Source: Alcaligenaceae bacterium
GTDB lineage: Bacteria > Pseudomonadota > Gammaproteobacteria > Burkholderiales > Burkholderiaceae_B
DNA: 64,000 nucleotides
Direction: 5' to 3'
Assembly (NCBI GenBank): GCA_013416455.1
Contig: JACCES010000004.1
Location: forward strand, 62,001 to 126,000
A program made the position numbers and the translations under genes. A model generated the notes under the pieces. That model worked only from the letters and a program-made list of their open reading frames with translations. It was not told the origin of the DNA and did not search any database. Positions 43,041 through 53,139 of the stretch are shown in pieces (the stretch's first letter is position 1; every line of letters begins with the position of its first letter).

Positions 43041-43067
43041 CAGCGGCCCGAGTTCATGGGGCCGCTG
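43041..43067. terminator. Hairpin between GST and alkA genes
   Basis: CAGCGGCCC (43041-43049) pairs with GGGCCGCTG (43059-43067), a 9-bp stem with a 9-nt loop, 9 bp past the stop of the reverse-strand GST gene. There is no T-run on the exit side, so intrinsic termination is uncertain. Confidence 0.4.
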
Positions 43068-43075
43068 GATCCGGA

Positions 43076-43951
43076 TTATTTGGCAAGTTCCCGGCGCGCC
43101 TGCAGCGCCTTGTCGATGTCGGCCGCTTCATGGCGTTCGTGCAGTTGGCCGGCGGGGTCGCCCGTGGTGCTGTTGACGATGATGCCGCGCTGTACGGCGG
43201 GCCGGGCGGCGATTGCATCGGCCCACCGGCGCACGTGGGTGTAGCGCCCGGTATCCAGGAAGGTGGCGGCGTCGTAGATGGTGCCGTCCAGCAAGCGGCC
43301 GAACCAGGGCCAGGCGGCCATGTCGGCGATGCTGTATTCCGGGCCGCCCAGATAGCGCTCGTCGGCCAGCCGCCGGTCGAGCACGTCAAGCAGGCGTTTG
43401 GTTTCCATGGTGTAGCGGTTGATAGGGTATTCCTGCTTGAACGGCGCATAGGCATAGAAATGGCCGAAGCCGCCGCCCACGAAGGGGGCCGAACCCTGCA
43501 GCCAGAACAGCCAGTTCAGGGCTTCGCTGCGCCCGGCATGGCTGTCGGGCAGGAAGTGCCTGAATTTGTCGGCCAGGTAGAGCAGGATGGCGCCCGATTC
43601 GAATACGCGCACGGGCGGCTCTTCGCTGTAGTCCAGCAGCGCCGGGATCTTGGAGTTCGGGTTGATGGCGACGAAGCCGCTGGAAAACTGTTCCTGCTCC
43701 ATGATGCGGATCAGATGGGCGTCGTACTCGGCTTCCCGTACACCCGCGGCGAGCAGCTCTTCGAGCATGATGGTGACTTTCTGCCCATTGGGGGTGGCCA
43801 GGGAATAGAGCTGCAGCGGGTGTCCGCCGCGCGGAAGCTCGGCATCGAAGCGTGCTCCGGCTTCGGGGCGGTTGATGCCGCCGAAACGGCCGGATGCGTC
43901 TTCCGGCGCACGCCAGACTTGGGGAGGCTGATACTCATTGGGCTGGGACAT
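43076..43951 (-). CDS. yghU: Glutathione S-transferase, YghU-like (Nu class)
   Basis: The 291-residue product matches the Nu-class disulfide-reductase GSTs YghU/YfcG: long N-terminal extension, HPLQLYSLATPNGQKVTIMLEEL with the active Thr/Asn region, FVAINPNSKIPALLDYS, VFESGAILLYLADKF as the GSH-binding Glu-Ser, and a C-terminal helical domain with YSIADMAAWPW. Such proteins reduce disulfides using two bound glutathiones (family knowledge). It starts 17 bp after the SCO1 gene on the same strand. Confidence 0.92.
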   Translation of the reverse strand: MSQPNEYQPPQVWRAPEDASGRFGGINRPEAGARFDAELPRGGHPLQLYSLATPNGQKVTIMLEELLAAGVREAEYDAHLIRIMEQEQFSSGFVAINPNSKIPALLDYSEEPPVRVFESGAILLYLADKFRHFLPDSHAGRSEALNWLFWLQGSAPFVGGGFGHFYAYAPFKQEYPINRYTMETKRLLDVLDRRLADERYLGGPEYSIADMAAWPWFGRLLDGTIYDAATFLDTGRYTHVRRWADAIAARPAVQRGIIVNSTTGDPAGQLHERHEAADIDKALQARRELAK

Positions 43952-43968
43952 GACACCTCTGTGAATGG

Positions 43969-44706
43969 TCAGGAAGTTTCTGGAAGCAGACTGCGCACCG
44001 CGGCGGTGAGTTTTTCCACTGATTCCCCGTCCGACGCCAGCATGCGGGCCTTGCCCCGGGCGTCGAAGATGTAGATGCCGCGGCTGTGGGCGACTTCATA
44101 ATCACCGGGATCCTCGCCGCGCGGCTTGGCGATCTGGTAGGCGACGCGGTAGCGCCGCGCCAGCCGTGATATCTGCCGTTCGTTGCCGGTCAGCCCGATG
44201 GCGTGCTGATCGAAGGCATTGACATAGGCCTGCAGGATTTCCGGCGTGTCCCGGTGTGGATCCACGCTTACGAACAGGATGCGGACCTGGTCGGCCTGCG
44301 GACCCAGGTTGTCGACCACCTGCGACAATTGCGCCATGGTGGTGGGGCAGATATCGGGGCAGCTGGCATAGCCGAAGAACATCAGGACGATCTTGCCGTC
44401 GAAGTCTTTCTCGGTGACGGTCTTGCCGCCGGCGGCCTCCAGTTCGAAGGACAGATCGGGCAGAAAGCCGCGTATGGGATGGACGGTGGAATCGGCTCCG
44501 GCGGCGTGCCCGCCCTGGGCCGGGGGCGCATCGCCGGTTTGCCCGGGAAGCGGGGCAATGGCCTGCGCGGCGGCATCGTGCGCAAGCAGCGCGCCCGCCA
44601 GCGGCAGGGCGGCCGCCAGGCCCAGGGTTGCGGCGCGCAGGGCCGGCAGGCTGCGGCGTGAAAACGGGTTCAGGTGGCGGGAATGGTTTCGGACAAGGGT
44701 TTTCAT
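43969..44706 (-). CDS. SCO1/SenC-family copper chaperone
   Basis: The 245-residue product has a long N-terminal signal region (RRSLPALRAATLGLAAALPLAGALLAHDAAAQA, possibly Tat-like from the Arg-Arg) and a thioredoxin-fold domain with the copper-binding CPDICP motif and the distant His in EVAHSRGIYIFD. SCO proteins deliver copper to the CuA site of cytochrome oxidase or act as periplasmic thiol reductases. No oxidase genes are nearby. The CTAGGGCC sequence occurs twice in the 100 bp before it. Confidence 0.9.
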   Translation of the reverse strand: MKTLVRNHSRHLNPFSRRSLPALRAATLGLAAALPLAGALLAHDAAAQAIAPLPGQTGDAPPAQGGHAAGADSTVHPIRGFLPDLSFELEAAGGKTVTEKDFDGKIVLMFFGYASCPDICPTTMAQLSQVVDNLGPQADQVRILFVSVDPHRDTPEILQAYVNAFDQHAIGLTGNERQISRLARRYRVAYQIAKPRGEDPGDYEVAHSRGIYIFDARGKARMLASDGESVEKLTAAVRSLLPETS

Positions 44707-44806
44707 GGTTCTGCTCGCTTGCTTGATTCACCTAGGGCCGCGATGCCGCCGGCGCACCCGCGGCTGCCTTGCCAGGCCGCCCCTAGGGCCTGGTGTTCCG
44801 GCATGT

Positions 44807-46885
44807 TCAGAGCGCCGGGGCTTCTTCCGTCATGCCGCTGTGGCGCAGCAGCGCTTCCAGCGAAGGTTCGCGGCCCCGGAAGGCGCGGAAGGACTCAGCC
44901 GCCGGGCGGGTGCCGCCGACGGCCAGGATTTCGCGCAGGAAACGGCGCCCGGTGGCGCTGTCGAGCGTGTCGCGCGAGCCATCCGCCGCCGGCCTGGCGG
45001 TTTCTTCGAAGGCCGCATAGGCGTCGGCCGACAGCACTTCCGCCCATTTGTAGCTGTAGTAGCCCGCCCCGTAGCCGCCCGCGAACAGATGCGAAAAGTT
45101 GTGGGGGAAGCGGTGCCATTCCGGCGGGAAGAGCACGGCCACTTCGCGGCGGACGTCGTCCAGCGTGGCCATGATTTCGGCGATGGAGAGGCCGCCCGGC
45201 CGGTGGTGGATCAGCATGTCGAACAGCGCGAACTCGATCTGGCGCAGCATCTGCATGCCGCTCTGGAAGTTGCGGGCGGCCAGCATCTTGTCGTAGAGCG
45301 CGCGAGGCAGGGTTTCACCGGTATCCACGTGCCGCGTCAATGATTGTATGACCGACCACTCCCAGCAAAAGTTCTCCATGAACTGCGACGGCAGCTCGAT
45401 GGCGTCCCATTCGACGCTGGCGAACGGCGAGGCCCCGGGGTCGTCGACCTCGGAAAGCAGGGCGTGCAGGGCATGGCCGCTTTCATGGAAGAGGGTGATG
45501 ACGTCGTCGTGCGTCAGCAGGCAGGGGCGGCCTTCCTGGGGACGCGAAAAGTTGCAGGTCAGATAGACCACCGGTGTATTCAGGCCGGCGGCGCTGCGGC
45601 GGCGGGCGCGTTCGCTATCGACCCAGGCGCCGCTCTGCTTGCCTTGGCGGGCGTAAAGGTCCAGATAGAGCGTGCCCAGCGGGCGATCGCCGGCATCGCG
45701 CACTTCGAAGGCGCGGGCGTCTTCATGCCAGACGGGCGTGTCGATGGGAAGCAGCCGCACACTGAAGAGCCGGCCCACGACATCGAACAGGCCGTCCAGC
45801 ACGCGCGCTTCGGTGAAATACTTGCGCACGTCTTCCTCGGAATAGGCGTAGCGCGCTTCACGCAGGCGTTCGGAAACGAAGGCGACGTCCCAGGGCCGCA
45901 GGGTGTCCATGCCCAGCCGGTCGACGGCGAAGGCCCGCAGTTCGGCCAGATCGCGCTCGCCATAAGGGCGGGCCCGGGCGGCCAGCTCGCGCAGGAAACC
46001 CAGCACCTGCGCCGGATCGTCCGCCATGCGGGTTTCGAGGCGCATGTCGGCGAAGCTGGCGTAGCCGAGCAGGCCGGCTTCTTCGGCCCGCAGGGCCAGC
46101 AGGCTTTCGATCAGCGCGGAATTGTCATAGCGCGGATCGCCCTGTTCGGAGGCGATGGTGGCATAGCCGCGATACATCTGTTCGCGCAGCGCGCGGTCGC
46201 GGGCGTGCTGCATCACAGGCAGATAGCAGGGCATCTTGAGGGTGAGCTTCCAGCCCTCGTGGCCGCCCTCGCGGGCGGCGGCCCGGGCCGCGTCCAGCAC
46301 ATCGCCGGGTATGCCTTCCAATTGAAGCTCGTCGCTGATCAGCAATTCCCAGTGATCGACGGCATCCAGGGCGTTCTCGGAAAATTTCTGCCCCGCCTGG
46401 GCCGATTCGTCGGAAATGACCGCATAGCGTTCACGCGCCTCGCCTTCGAGTTCGACGCCGCTCAGGCGGAAATCGCGGATGGCCAGTTCTATGATGCGCC
46501 GGCGGGCCGGACTCAACCCGGCGAAGGCGGCCGACTCATGCAGCCGGCGGTATTGCGCGTAGAGCCCCCGGTGCAGGCCCACCCAGGTCGAATAGGCCGT
46601 GATGTCGGTCAGGCAGGCGTTGTAGGCGTTGCGGATCTCGGGCGTGTTGACCACGCTGTTGAGGTGCCCGGCCACCGACCAGGCGCGCCACAGCCGTTCG
46701 GAAGCATCTTCCAGCGGGTCGATGATGGCTTCCCAGGAGGGCGGCAGGGCGGGATCGGCGGCGTGCTCGACCGCATTGCGCGCTTGCGAGATGAGTACGG
46801 GGATGGCCGCTTCGATGTGCTCGGGACGGATCGCGGCATAGTCCAGCAGCGAAGAGACGGGAGACAGCAGGGGATTCTGGGACAT
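44807..46885 (-). CDS. prlC: Oligopeptidase A (M3 family metallopeptidase)
   Basis: This cytosolic zinc peptidase degrades signal peptides and other short peptides. The 692-residue product has the zinc motif HESGH in DDVITLFHESGHALHALLSE, the downstream Glu ligand in VEWDAIELPSQFMENFCWE, and the C-terminal FSHLFAGGYGAGYYSYKWAEVLSADAY. Length equals E. coli OpdA. It is the last gene of the kinase-regulator-folD-prlC run, 21 bp after folD. Confidence 0.95.
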   Translation of the reverse strand: MSQNPLLSPVSSLLDYAAIRPEHIEAAIPVLISQARNAVEHAADPALPPSWEAIIDPLEDASERLWRAWSVAGHLNSVVNTPEIRNAYNACLTDITAYSTWVGLHRGLYAQYRRLHESAAFAGLSPARRRIIELAIRDFRLSGVELEGEARERYAVISDESAQAGQKFSENALDAVDHWELLISDELQLEGIPGDVLDAARAAAREGGHEGWKLTLKMPCYLPVMQHARDRALREQMYRGYATIASEQGDPRYDNSALIESLLALRAEEAGLLGYASFADMRLETRMADDPAQVLGFLRELAARARPYGERDLAELRAFAVDRLGMDTLRPWDVAFVSERLREARYAYSEEDVRKYFTEARVLDGLFDVVGRLFSVRLLPIDTPVWHEDARAFEVRDAGDRPLGTLYLDLYARQGKQSGAWVDSERARRRSAAGLNTPVVYLTCNFSRPQEGRPCLLTHDDVITLFHESGHALHALLSEVDDPGASPFASVEWDAIELPSQFMENFCWEWSVIQSLTRHVDTGETLPRALYDKMLAARNFQSGMQMLRQIEFALFDMLIHHRPGGLSIAEIMATLDDVRREVAVLFPPEWHRFPHNFSHLFAGGYGAGYYSYKWAEVLSADAYAAFEETARPAADGSRDTLDSATGRRFLREILAVGGTRPAAESFRAFRGREPSLEALLRHSGMTEEAPAL

Positions 46886-46906
46886 ACGGCGGGGATGGCC
46901 TTCAGC

Positions 46907-47779
46907 TCATTGGGTTTGCAGGGAAATGCCGGCGGCGCTGCGTTCGGCCGCTTCCAGCGTATTGACCAGCAGCATGGCGATGGTCATGGGGCCGACGCCG
47001 CCGGGCACAGGCGTGATGGCGCCGGCCACTTCGCGGGCGCCTTCGAATTCGACGTCGCCCACCAGGCCGCCATCGGGCAGGCGGTTGATGCCGACGTCGA
47101 TGACGACGGCGCCGGGCTTGATCATGTCGGCGGTGACCATGCCCGGCCGCCCGGTGGCGACGATCAGGATGTCGGCGCGGCGTGTCTGCTTGCCCAGGTC
47201 GCGGGTCTTGGAGTTGCAGAGGGTGACGGTGGCGCCGGCCGCAAGCAGCAGCATGGCCATGGGCTTGCCGACGATGTTGCTGGCGCCGACCACGACGGCT
47301 TCGGCGCCCCATATCGCCACCTGCTCGGATTCGAGCATCTTCATGACGCCATAGGGGGTGCAGGGGCGGAACAGCGGCTTGCCGGTCATGAGCAGGCCGG
47401 CGTTGCTGATGTGGAAGCCGTCGACGTCCTTTTCAGCCGCGATGGTTTCGATGACCTTGGCGGTATTCATGTGGCCGGGCAGCGGCAGCTGCACCAGGAT
47501 GCCGTGTATGGAGGCGTCGTCATTGAGCTGGCGCACGACATCGAGCAGTTCCGCTTCGGTGGTGTCTTCGCCCATGCGGATGACGCGCGAATGCAGGCCC
47601 GCCTGTTCGCAGGCGGCGGCCTTGTTGCGCACGTAGACTTGCGAAGCGGGGTCTTCGCCCACCAGCACCACGGCCAGGCCGGGCTGGATGCCCTGGGCCC
47701 GCAGCGTCTTCACGCGTTCGGCGACTTCGGCGCGCACGGTGGCCGACAGCGCCTTGCCATCGATGATGCGGGCCGTCAT
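46907..47779 (-). CDS. folD: Methylenetetrahydrofolate dehydrogenase/cyclohydrolase FolD
   Basis: FolD interconverts 5,10-methylene- and 10-formyl-tetrahydrofolate, using NADP. The 290-residue product has the family motifs [23 protein letters not shown] (with the catalytic Tyr and Lys), [44 protein letters not shown] and [15 protein letters not shown]. Its ATG overlaps the response regulator stop by 4 bp, so it is translationally coupled to a two-component system, which is unusual for a housekeeping gene. Confidence 0.96.
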   Translation of the reverse strand: MTARIIDGKALSATVRAEVAERVKTLRAQGIQPGLAVVLVGEDPASQVYVRNKAAACEQAGLHSRVIRMGEDTTEAELLDVVRQLNDDASIHGILVQLPLPGHMNTAKVIETIAAEKDVDGFHISNAGLLMTGKPLFRPCTPYGVMKMLESEQVAIWGAEAVVVGASNIVGKPMAMLLLAAGATVTLCNSKTRDLGKQTRRADILIVATGRPGMVTADMIKPGAVVIDVGINRLPDGGLVGDVEFEGAREVAGAITPVPGGVGPMTIAMLLVNTLEAAERSAAGISLQTQ

Positions 47780-48402
47780 GCGGCACCTTCGGGTTTGGTC
47801 AGGGCGATCTTCATGAGATCGGCCACAGTGGTGACTTCGAGTTTTTCCATGATGTTGGCGCGATGTGCTTCCACGGTCTTGATGCTGATATTGAGGTCGC
47901 CGGCGATCTGCTTGTTCAGGCGCCCCGCGACGATGCGTTCCAGCACCTGCTGCTCGCGCGCGGTGAGCCGGTTGAGCACCGCCTGCTGGTCGCGCTTGGC
48001 GCGGGCCTGGCTGACCCTTTCGGTGGCATCTTCGAGCATGCGGACGACGATATCGCGCAGATCGCTTTCATTGAAGGGTTTTTCGAGGAAGTCGACGGCG
48101 CCTTTCTTCATGGTGGAAACGGCCATGGGGACGTCGCCGTGGCCGGTGATGAAGACGATGGGCAGGGGCGCTTCGCGGGCGATCAGGGCTTCCTGGAGTT
48201 CCAGGCCGCTCATGCCGGGCATGCGCACATCGACGATCAGGACGCCGACCTGTTCCGGGTCGTAGGCCTGGAGGAATTCTTCCGCGCCGCTGAAGCTCTT
48301 GACGCGATAGCCATTTGCCTCGAGCAGCCAGCGCAGGGAGTCACGTACCGCCTCGTCATCATCCACGATGAAAATCGTGCTCGTTGCTTGGTTGTTCGTC
48401 AT
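47776..48402 (-). CDS. FixJ-type response regulator (receiver + LuxR HTH)
   Basis: The 208-residue product has a receiver domain with the acidic pair in [13 protein letters not shown], the phospho-acceptor Asp in [13 protein letters not shown] (about residue 57), Thr in FITGHGD and Lys in FLEKPF, then a LuxR-type DNA-binding domain ([43 protein letters not shown]). It overlaps the kinase gene by 4 bp and is its cognate partner. Targets are unknown; the divergent PDH operon and the downstream folD are candidates. Confidence 0.93.
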   Translation of the reverse strand: MTNNQATSTIFIVDDDEAVRDSLRWLLEANGYRVKSFSGAEEFLQAYDPEQVGVLIVDVRMPGMSGLELQEALIAREAPLPIVFITGHGDVPMAVSTMKKGAVDFLEKPFNESDLRDIVVRMLEDATERVSQARAKRDQQAVLNRLTAREQQVLERIVAGRLNKQIAGDLNISIKTVEAHRANIMEKLEVTTVADLMKIALTKPEGAA

Positions 48403-50156
48403 GCATTCTGCTCCTGGGTGTCTTCTTGGATTTCCGAGGTTCCCTGCGGTGCGCAGGGCAGGGTAAAGCGGAATATGGTGCCGCCTTCAGGATTCTGCGT
48501 GGCCCACAGGCGCCCGTGGTGGGATTCTATGATGGTACGGCAGATGTTCAGCCCCATGCCGAGGCCTTCGGATTTGGTGCTGTAGAACGGCTCGAACAGG
48601 CGTTCGGGATCCCGCAGCCCATGGCCGCGGTCGATGACTGCGATTTCCAGCATGGATTCCTGCTGGGTCACGTTGACGTGCAGGACGTGGTAGTCGCTTT
48701 TCTCCATGGCTTCCACGCCGTTCTTTAGAAGATTCAATAATACCTGCTCGATCAGTATGGGGTCGGCCAGCACGTCGGGCATGGGGTCGGGCAGCCGCTG
48801 CTGGATCTCGATCTGGCGCTTGCGGGCGTCGATGTCGGCGAAGGCGACGGCATTGTCGAGGATGCCGCGCACTCTGACCCTCTGGCGGCGCGGCTCGCTG
48901 CGCTTCACGAATTCGCGGATGCGGCTGATGATCTTGCCGGCCCGTTCCGCCTGGGCGGCAGATTTTTCCAGGGCTTCCAGCAGGCGTTCGCCGTCCTGGC
49001 TGCCGGCCTTCAGCATGGCCACGGCGGCCATGCTGTAGTTGGCGATGGCCGTGAGCGGCTGGTTCAGTTCGTGGGCCAGCGACGAGGCCATTTCGCCCAT
49101 GGTGGTGAGCCGGCTGGTGAGCTGGATCTTTTCCTGCTGCACGCGCGAGGCTTCCTCGTGCATGCGGCGCTCGGTGATGTCGCGCGCCACCTGCAGGCGG
49201 ACGCGGCGGCCGTCGGTCCAGGCCAGGATGCGGTGGTGCACTTCGAACCAGCGCTGCGCCGATTCGGAATAGATTTCCACGGTCTCGTCGGTGAAGCGCC
49301 CCAGGCGCCCGCCCAGCAGTTCGGCATGCCCGCTGGACTGCGCACCGAAAAAGCGCCGGTAGGTGCGGTTGGCGAACAGCAGTTCCAGCCCTTCGGTCGT
49401 GTCGGCCACCACGGAAATGGCATCGTCCAGGCCTTCGAGCACCGTCATGAAGCGTTCATGGGCGGCGGTCAGGGCCTCGCGTATGCGCTTGGGCTCGGTG
49501 ATGTCGGTCATGGAGGTCATCCAGCCGATCTGTTCGCCGTTCGGGTCGCGCAGCGGCGATACATACATGCGCGCGGTGAAGCGTGAACCGTCGCGCCGCT
49601 GGGCCTCCACTTCGAGCCCGCTGCTGGGCGTGCGGCCCGAAAGCAGCAGATCGAGTGTTTCGCGGTGCTGCGCATGGCGCCCCGGTATCCAGTAGGGAAA
49701 GGGCGCCGTGCGGCCGATCAGGTCGGCCTCGTTCCAGCCTATCATGCGGCAGAAGGCCGGATTCACATAGGCGATACGCCCTTGCATGTCGAACACCCGC
49801 ATGCCGGTGGACATGGAATTTTCCATGGCGCGGCGAAAGCCGGTCTCGGCGATGAGGGCGGCCTCGGCGCGGGTCCGGAAGCGGGTGTAGCGCCACAGGG
49901 CCAGAAGATTGAGCACGATCACGAAGGACAGCGCCGCAATGATCATCATCAGGCGCTGCTGCCGCGTTTCCTGATCGATGGTCACGAACATGACGCTGTC
50001 ATTGTGCAGACGCTGCAGCCAGATGAACGCGCCCATGACGCACAGGTACAGCACCAGCACGATGACGGGTGTCAGCCAGTAGAACCCGCGGCGCGGATGA
50101 TGGGCCTGATCGTAAAAGGTGGTGGGTATGAGGGATTTCTTCGAATGGCTGGCCAT
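48399..50156 (-). CDS. Membrane PAS histidine kinase, FixL/DctS-like
   Basis: The 585-residue sensor has two N-terminal membrane helices (about residues 25-48 and 70-88) with a short periplasmic segment, then two PAS domains (about 105-225 and 235-345, RMIGWNEADLIGRTAPFPYWIPG in the first). A HisKA domain with SLAHELNQPLTAIANYS and a HATPase domain (LLNLLKNGVEAM, DRGHGL, GLGMGL) follow. The HELNQPL sequence places it with FixL/DctB-type kinases. No haem-binding PAS histidine could be confirmed, so the signal is unknown. It is divergent from aceE. Confidence 0.9.
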   Translation of the reverse strand: MASHSKKSLIPTTFYDQAHHPRRGFYWLTPVIVLVLYLCVMGAFIWLQRLHNDSVMFVTIDQETRQQRLMMIIAALSFVIVLNLLALWRYTRFRTRAEAALIAETGFRRAMENSMSTGMRVFDMQGRIAYVNPAFCRMIGWNEADLIGRTAPFPYWIPGRHAQHRETLDLLLSGRTPSSGLEVEAQRRDGSRFTARMYVSPLRDPNGEQIGWMTSMTDITEPKRIREALTAAHERFMTVLEGLDDAISVVADTTEGLELLFANRTYRRFFGAQSSGHAELLGGRLGRFTDETVEIYSESAQRWFEVHHRILAWTDGRRVRLQVARDITERRMHEEASRVQQEKIQLTSRLTTMGEMASSLAHELNQPLTAIANYSMAAVAMLKAGSQDGERLLEALEKSAAQAERAGKIISRIREFVKRSEPRRQRVRVRGILDNAVAFADIDARKRQIEIQQRLPDPMPDVLADPILIEQVLLNLLKNGVEAMEKSDYHVLHVNVTQQESMLEIAVIDRGHGLRDPERLFEPFYSTKSEGLGMGLNICRTIIESHHGRLWATQNPEGGTIFRFTLPCAPQGTSEIQEDTQEQNA

Positions 50157-50307
50157 GACGAATCTGAGCCGGTAGCGGGCGCATTGCCAATTGTAGTCGC
50201 TGGGCGCCGGAGACGGCCAATCGGGCCGCCCGGAGGGCCTCGGGAGGGCGGATTGGCTGGATAATTTTTCACATTATAAAAAACAAAACCATAAAATGAA
50301 ATATCGC

Positions 50308-50336
50308 TTGCCCCGAAACAGCCTTCTACCTAGAAT
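50308..50336 (+). promoter_or_regulatory. Sigma70-like promoter for the PDH operon
   Basis: TTGCCC (50308-50313) and TAGAAT (50331-50336) are separated by exactly 17 bp. An A/T-rich stretch (50264-50300) directly upstream could act as an UP element. Transcription would start about 75 bp before the aceE ATG. The remaining intergenic DNA (50157-50415) shows no PdhR-like palindrome I would defend. Confidence 0.6.
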
Positions 50337-50415
50337 GAGGACAGCGCCGCCAGGCGGCAGGAAGATCGGTCCGCACGCATCCGGACATCGAACAACTGAA
50401 ACAGGAGACCCACGC

Positions 50416-53124
50416 ATGTCCTCCCTTGCACACGCACAGTCCTCGGCCGTCGAGGTCGACGATGCACTCCTCGAAGAACAAGAATGGCTCGAAGCACTCG
50501 AAGCGGTGCTCGATCGCGAAGGTCCGGAACGCGCGCATCATCTGCTCGAACGGCTGATCGACCTGGCACGCCGCTCGGGCGCCTATATTCCCTTTTCGGC
50601 CAACACCGCTTATGTGAACACCATCCCGCCGGGCCTCGAACCCCCGCATGCCGGCAACCTCGTGCTTGAAGAGCGCATCCGCTCTTATGTGCGCTGGAAC
50701 GCGATGGCCATGGTGGTCAAGGCCAACAGCAAGCATCCGGCCGATGGCGGCGACCTGGGCGGGCACATTGCCTCGTTCGCCTCGCTGGCGACCATGATAG
50801 GCTGCGGCCAGAATCACTTCTGGCACGCCGAGTCCGAGGGCCACGGCGGCGACCTGGTGTATTTCCAGGGCCATTCTTCGCCCGGCATCTACGGCCGGGC
50901 CTACCTGGAAGGCCGCATCACCGAAGAGCAGCTCGACAACTTCCGCCAGGAAGTCGATGGCAAAGGCCTGCCTTCCTATCCCCACCCCAAGCTCATGCCG
51001 GAATTCTGGCAGTTCCCCACGGTGTCCATGGGTCTGGGTCCGCTCATGGCCATCTATCAGGCGCGTTTCCTGAAATACCTGCACGCGCGCGGCATCGCCG
51101 ACACCAGCAAGCGCAAGGTATGGGTCTTCTGCGGCGACGGCGAAATGGACGAACCCGAGTCCCTGGGGGCGATCAGCCTGGCCTCGCGCGAGAAGCTCGA
51201 CAACCTCATCTTCGTCATCAACTGCAACCTGCAGCGGCTCGACGGCCCGGTGCGGGGCAACGGCAAGATCATCCAGGAACTCGAAGGCGATTTCCGCGGC
51301 AGCGGCTGGAACGTCATCAAGCTGATCTGGGGCGGCTACTGGGATCCTCTCCTGCAGCGCGACAAGGAAGGCATATTGCGCCGTGTCATGGAAGAGACGG
51401 TGGACGGCGAATACCAGGCATACAAGGCCAATGACGGCAAATACGTGCGCGACAATTTCTTCGGCAAGCATCCCAGGCTGCTGGAAATGGTCAGCCGCAT
51501 GAGCGACGAGGACGTCTGGCGCCTGAACCGGGGCGGCCACGATCCCTACAAGGTGTACGCCGCCTTCCACGCGGCGGCCAACCACGGCGGCCAGCCCACC
51601 GTCATCCTGGCCAAGACCATCAAGGGCTACGGCATGGGCCAGGTGGGCCAGGCCAAGAACCCCACCCACCAGCAGAAGAAGCTGGACATGGCATCGGTGC
51701 GCGAATTCCGCGACCGCTTCAACATCCCCGTCCCGGACGACAAGCTGGAAGAACTTCCGTATTTCCGTCCGTCCGCCGATTCGCCTGAAATGAAGTACCT
51801 GCACGAGCGGCGCGCGGCGCTGGGCGGCTATCTGCCGCATCGCCGCCCCAAGGCCGACGAGCAGCTCAATGTGCCGGGCCTCGATATCTTCAAGCCGGTG
51901 CTCGAACCCACCGCCGAAGGCCGCGAGATCTCCACCACGCAGGCTTTCGTGCGCATCCTGAACCAGATCCTGCGCGACAAGCAGCTTGGCCCGCGCGTGG
52001 TGCCCATTCTTGCCGACGAATCGCGCACCTTCGGCATGGAAGGCCTGTTCCGCCAGATCGGCATCTATGCGCCCGAAGGGCAGAAGTACGTGCCGGTCGA
52101 CAAGGACCAGGTCATGTACTACCGCGAAACCGAAAACGGCCAGCTGCTGCAGGAAGGCATCAACGAAGCGGGCGCATTCAGTTCCTGGATCGCGGCGGCG
52201 ACGTCGTATTCGACGAACAACCGCATCATGATCCCGTTCTTCATTTATTACTCCATGTTCGGCTTCCAGCGTGTCGGCGACCTGGCCTGGGCGGCCGGCG
52301 ACATGCAGGCGCGCGGCTTCCTGCTGGGCGGGACCGCGGGGCGGACCACGCTCAACGGCGAGGGCCTGCAGCACCAGGACGGCCACAGCCACATTATGTC
52401 GGGCCTGATCCCGAACTGCGTCTCCTACGACCCCACCTTCGCCCATGAACTGGCCGTGATCGTCCACGACGGTCTCAAACGCATGGTGCAGAACCAGGAA
52501 AACGTTTATTACTACATCACGGTAATGAACGAGAACTACTCGCATCCCGGCATCCGCCCGGGCGACGAAGAAGGCATCATCCGAGGCATGTACCGGCTGC
52601 GGGAAGGTGGCAAGGGCAAGCAGCGCGTGCAGCTGCTGGGTTCAGGCACCATTTTGCGCGAAGTCATCGCCGCGCAGGAACTGCTCGACAAGGATTGGGG
52701 TGTGGCGGCGGACGTCTGGAGCGTCACCAGCTTCACGGAGCTGCACCGTGATGGCCTGGACTGCCAGCGCTACAACCTGCTGCATCCGGAAGACAAGACG
52801 CAGCGCGTGCCTTATGCTACTGAACTGCTTGAAAAGACATCTGGTCCCATCGTGGCTTCCACCGACTATGTGAAGGCTTACGCTGAGCAGATCCGCGCCT
52901 TCATACCCAAGGGCCGCGACTATCGGGTGCTCGGAACCGACGGTTTCGGCCGCTCCGATTTCCGTTACAAGCTGCGCGAGCACTTCGAGGTCGACCGCCA
53001 TTTCGTCGTGCTGGCGGCGCTGCGCGGCCTGGCCGACGAAGGCGCGATCCCGCTCGCCAAGGTTGCCGAGGCCATCAAGAAATACGGCATCAATCCGGAT
53101 AAAGCCAATCCGCAATACGCCTGA
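50416..53124 (+). CDS. aceE: Pyruvate dehydrogenase E1 component (homodimeric, AceE)
   Basis: AceE is the thiamine-diphosphate decarboxylase of the pyruvate dehydrogenase complex. The 902-residue product begins MSSLAHAQSSAVEVDDALLEEQEWLEALEAVL and contains the family's SANTAYVNTIPP, the ThDP/Mg motif GDGEMDEPESLG through FVINCNLQRLDGPVRGNGKIIQELEG, and AETIKGYG-like AKTIKGYGMG. The start at 50416 is supported by AGGAGA; the open frame extends 40 codons upstream through the promoter and is not used. aceF follows after 15 bp. Confidence 0.97.
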   Translation: MSSLAHAQSSAVEVDDALLEEQEWLEALEAVLDREGPERAHHLLERLIDLARRSGAYIPFSANTAYVNTIPPGLEPPHAGNLVLEERIRSYVRWNAMAMVVKANSKHPADGGDLGGHIASFASLATMIGCGQNHFWHAESEGHGGDLVYFQGHSSPGIYGRAYLEGRITEEQLDNFRQEVDGKGLPSYPHPKLMPEFWQFPTVSMGLGPLMAIYQARFLKYLHARGIADTSKRKVWVFCGDGEMDEPESLGAISLASREKLDNLIFVINCNLQRLDGPVRGNGKIIQELEGDFRGSGWNVIKLIWGGYWDPLLQRDKEGILRRVMEETVDGEYQAYKANDGKYVRDNFFGKHPRLLEMVSRMSDEDVWRLNRGGHDPYKVYAAFHAAANHGGQPTVILAKTIKGYGMGQVGQAKNPTHQQKKLDMASVREFRDRFNIPVPDDKLEELPYFRPSADSPEMKYLHERRAALGGYLPHRRPKADEQLNVPGLDIFKPVLEPTAEGREISTTQAFVRILNQILRDKQLGPRVVPILADESRTFGMEGLFRQIGIYAPEGQKYVPVDKDQVMYYRETENGQLLQEGINEAGAFSSWIAAATSYSTNNRIMIPFFIYYSMFGFQRVGDLAWAAGDMQARGFLLGGTAGRTTLNGEGLQHQDGHSHIMSGLIPNCVSYDPTFAHELAVIVHDGLKRMVQNQENVYYYITVMNENYSHPGIRPGDEEGIIRGMYRLREGGKGKQRVQLLGSGTILREVIAAQELLDKDWGVAADVWSVTSFTELHRDGLDCQRYNLLHPEDKTQRVPYATELLEKTSGPIVASTDYVKAYAEQIRAFIPKGRDYRVLGTDGFGRSDFRYKLREHFEVDRHFVVLAALRGLADEGAIPLAKVAEAIKKYGINPDKANPQYA

Positions 53125-53139
53125 GGGGGGCCAACAACG

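Noticed and set aside
45344-48265. Long forward-strand open frame opposite prlC-folD-response regulator
   Set aside because: Antisense shadow; low-complexity Gly/Ala/His composition and no start context, while the opposite strand encodes three clear genes.
50296-50415. Forty-codon N-terminal extension of aceE
   Set aside because: It runs through the promoter (-35/-10 at 50308-50336); the ATG at 50416 has a good ribosome-binding sequence and gives the normal E1 N-terminus.
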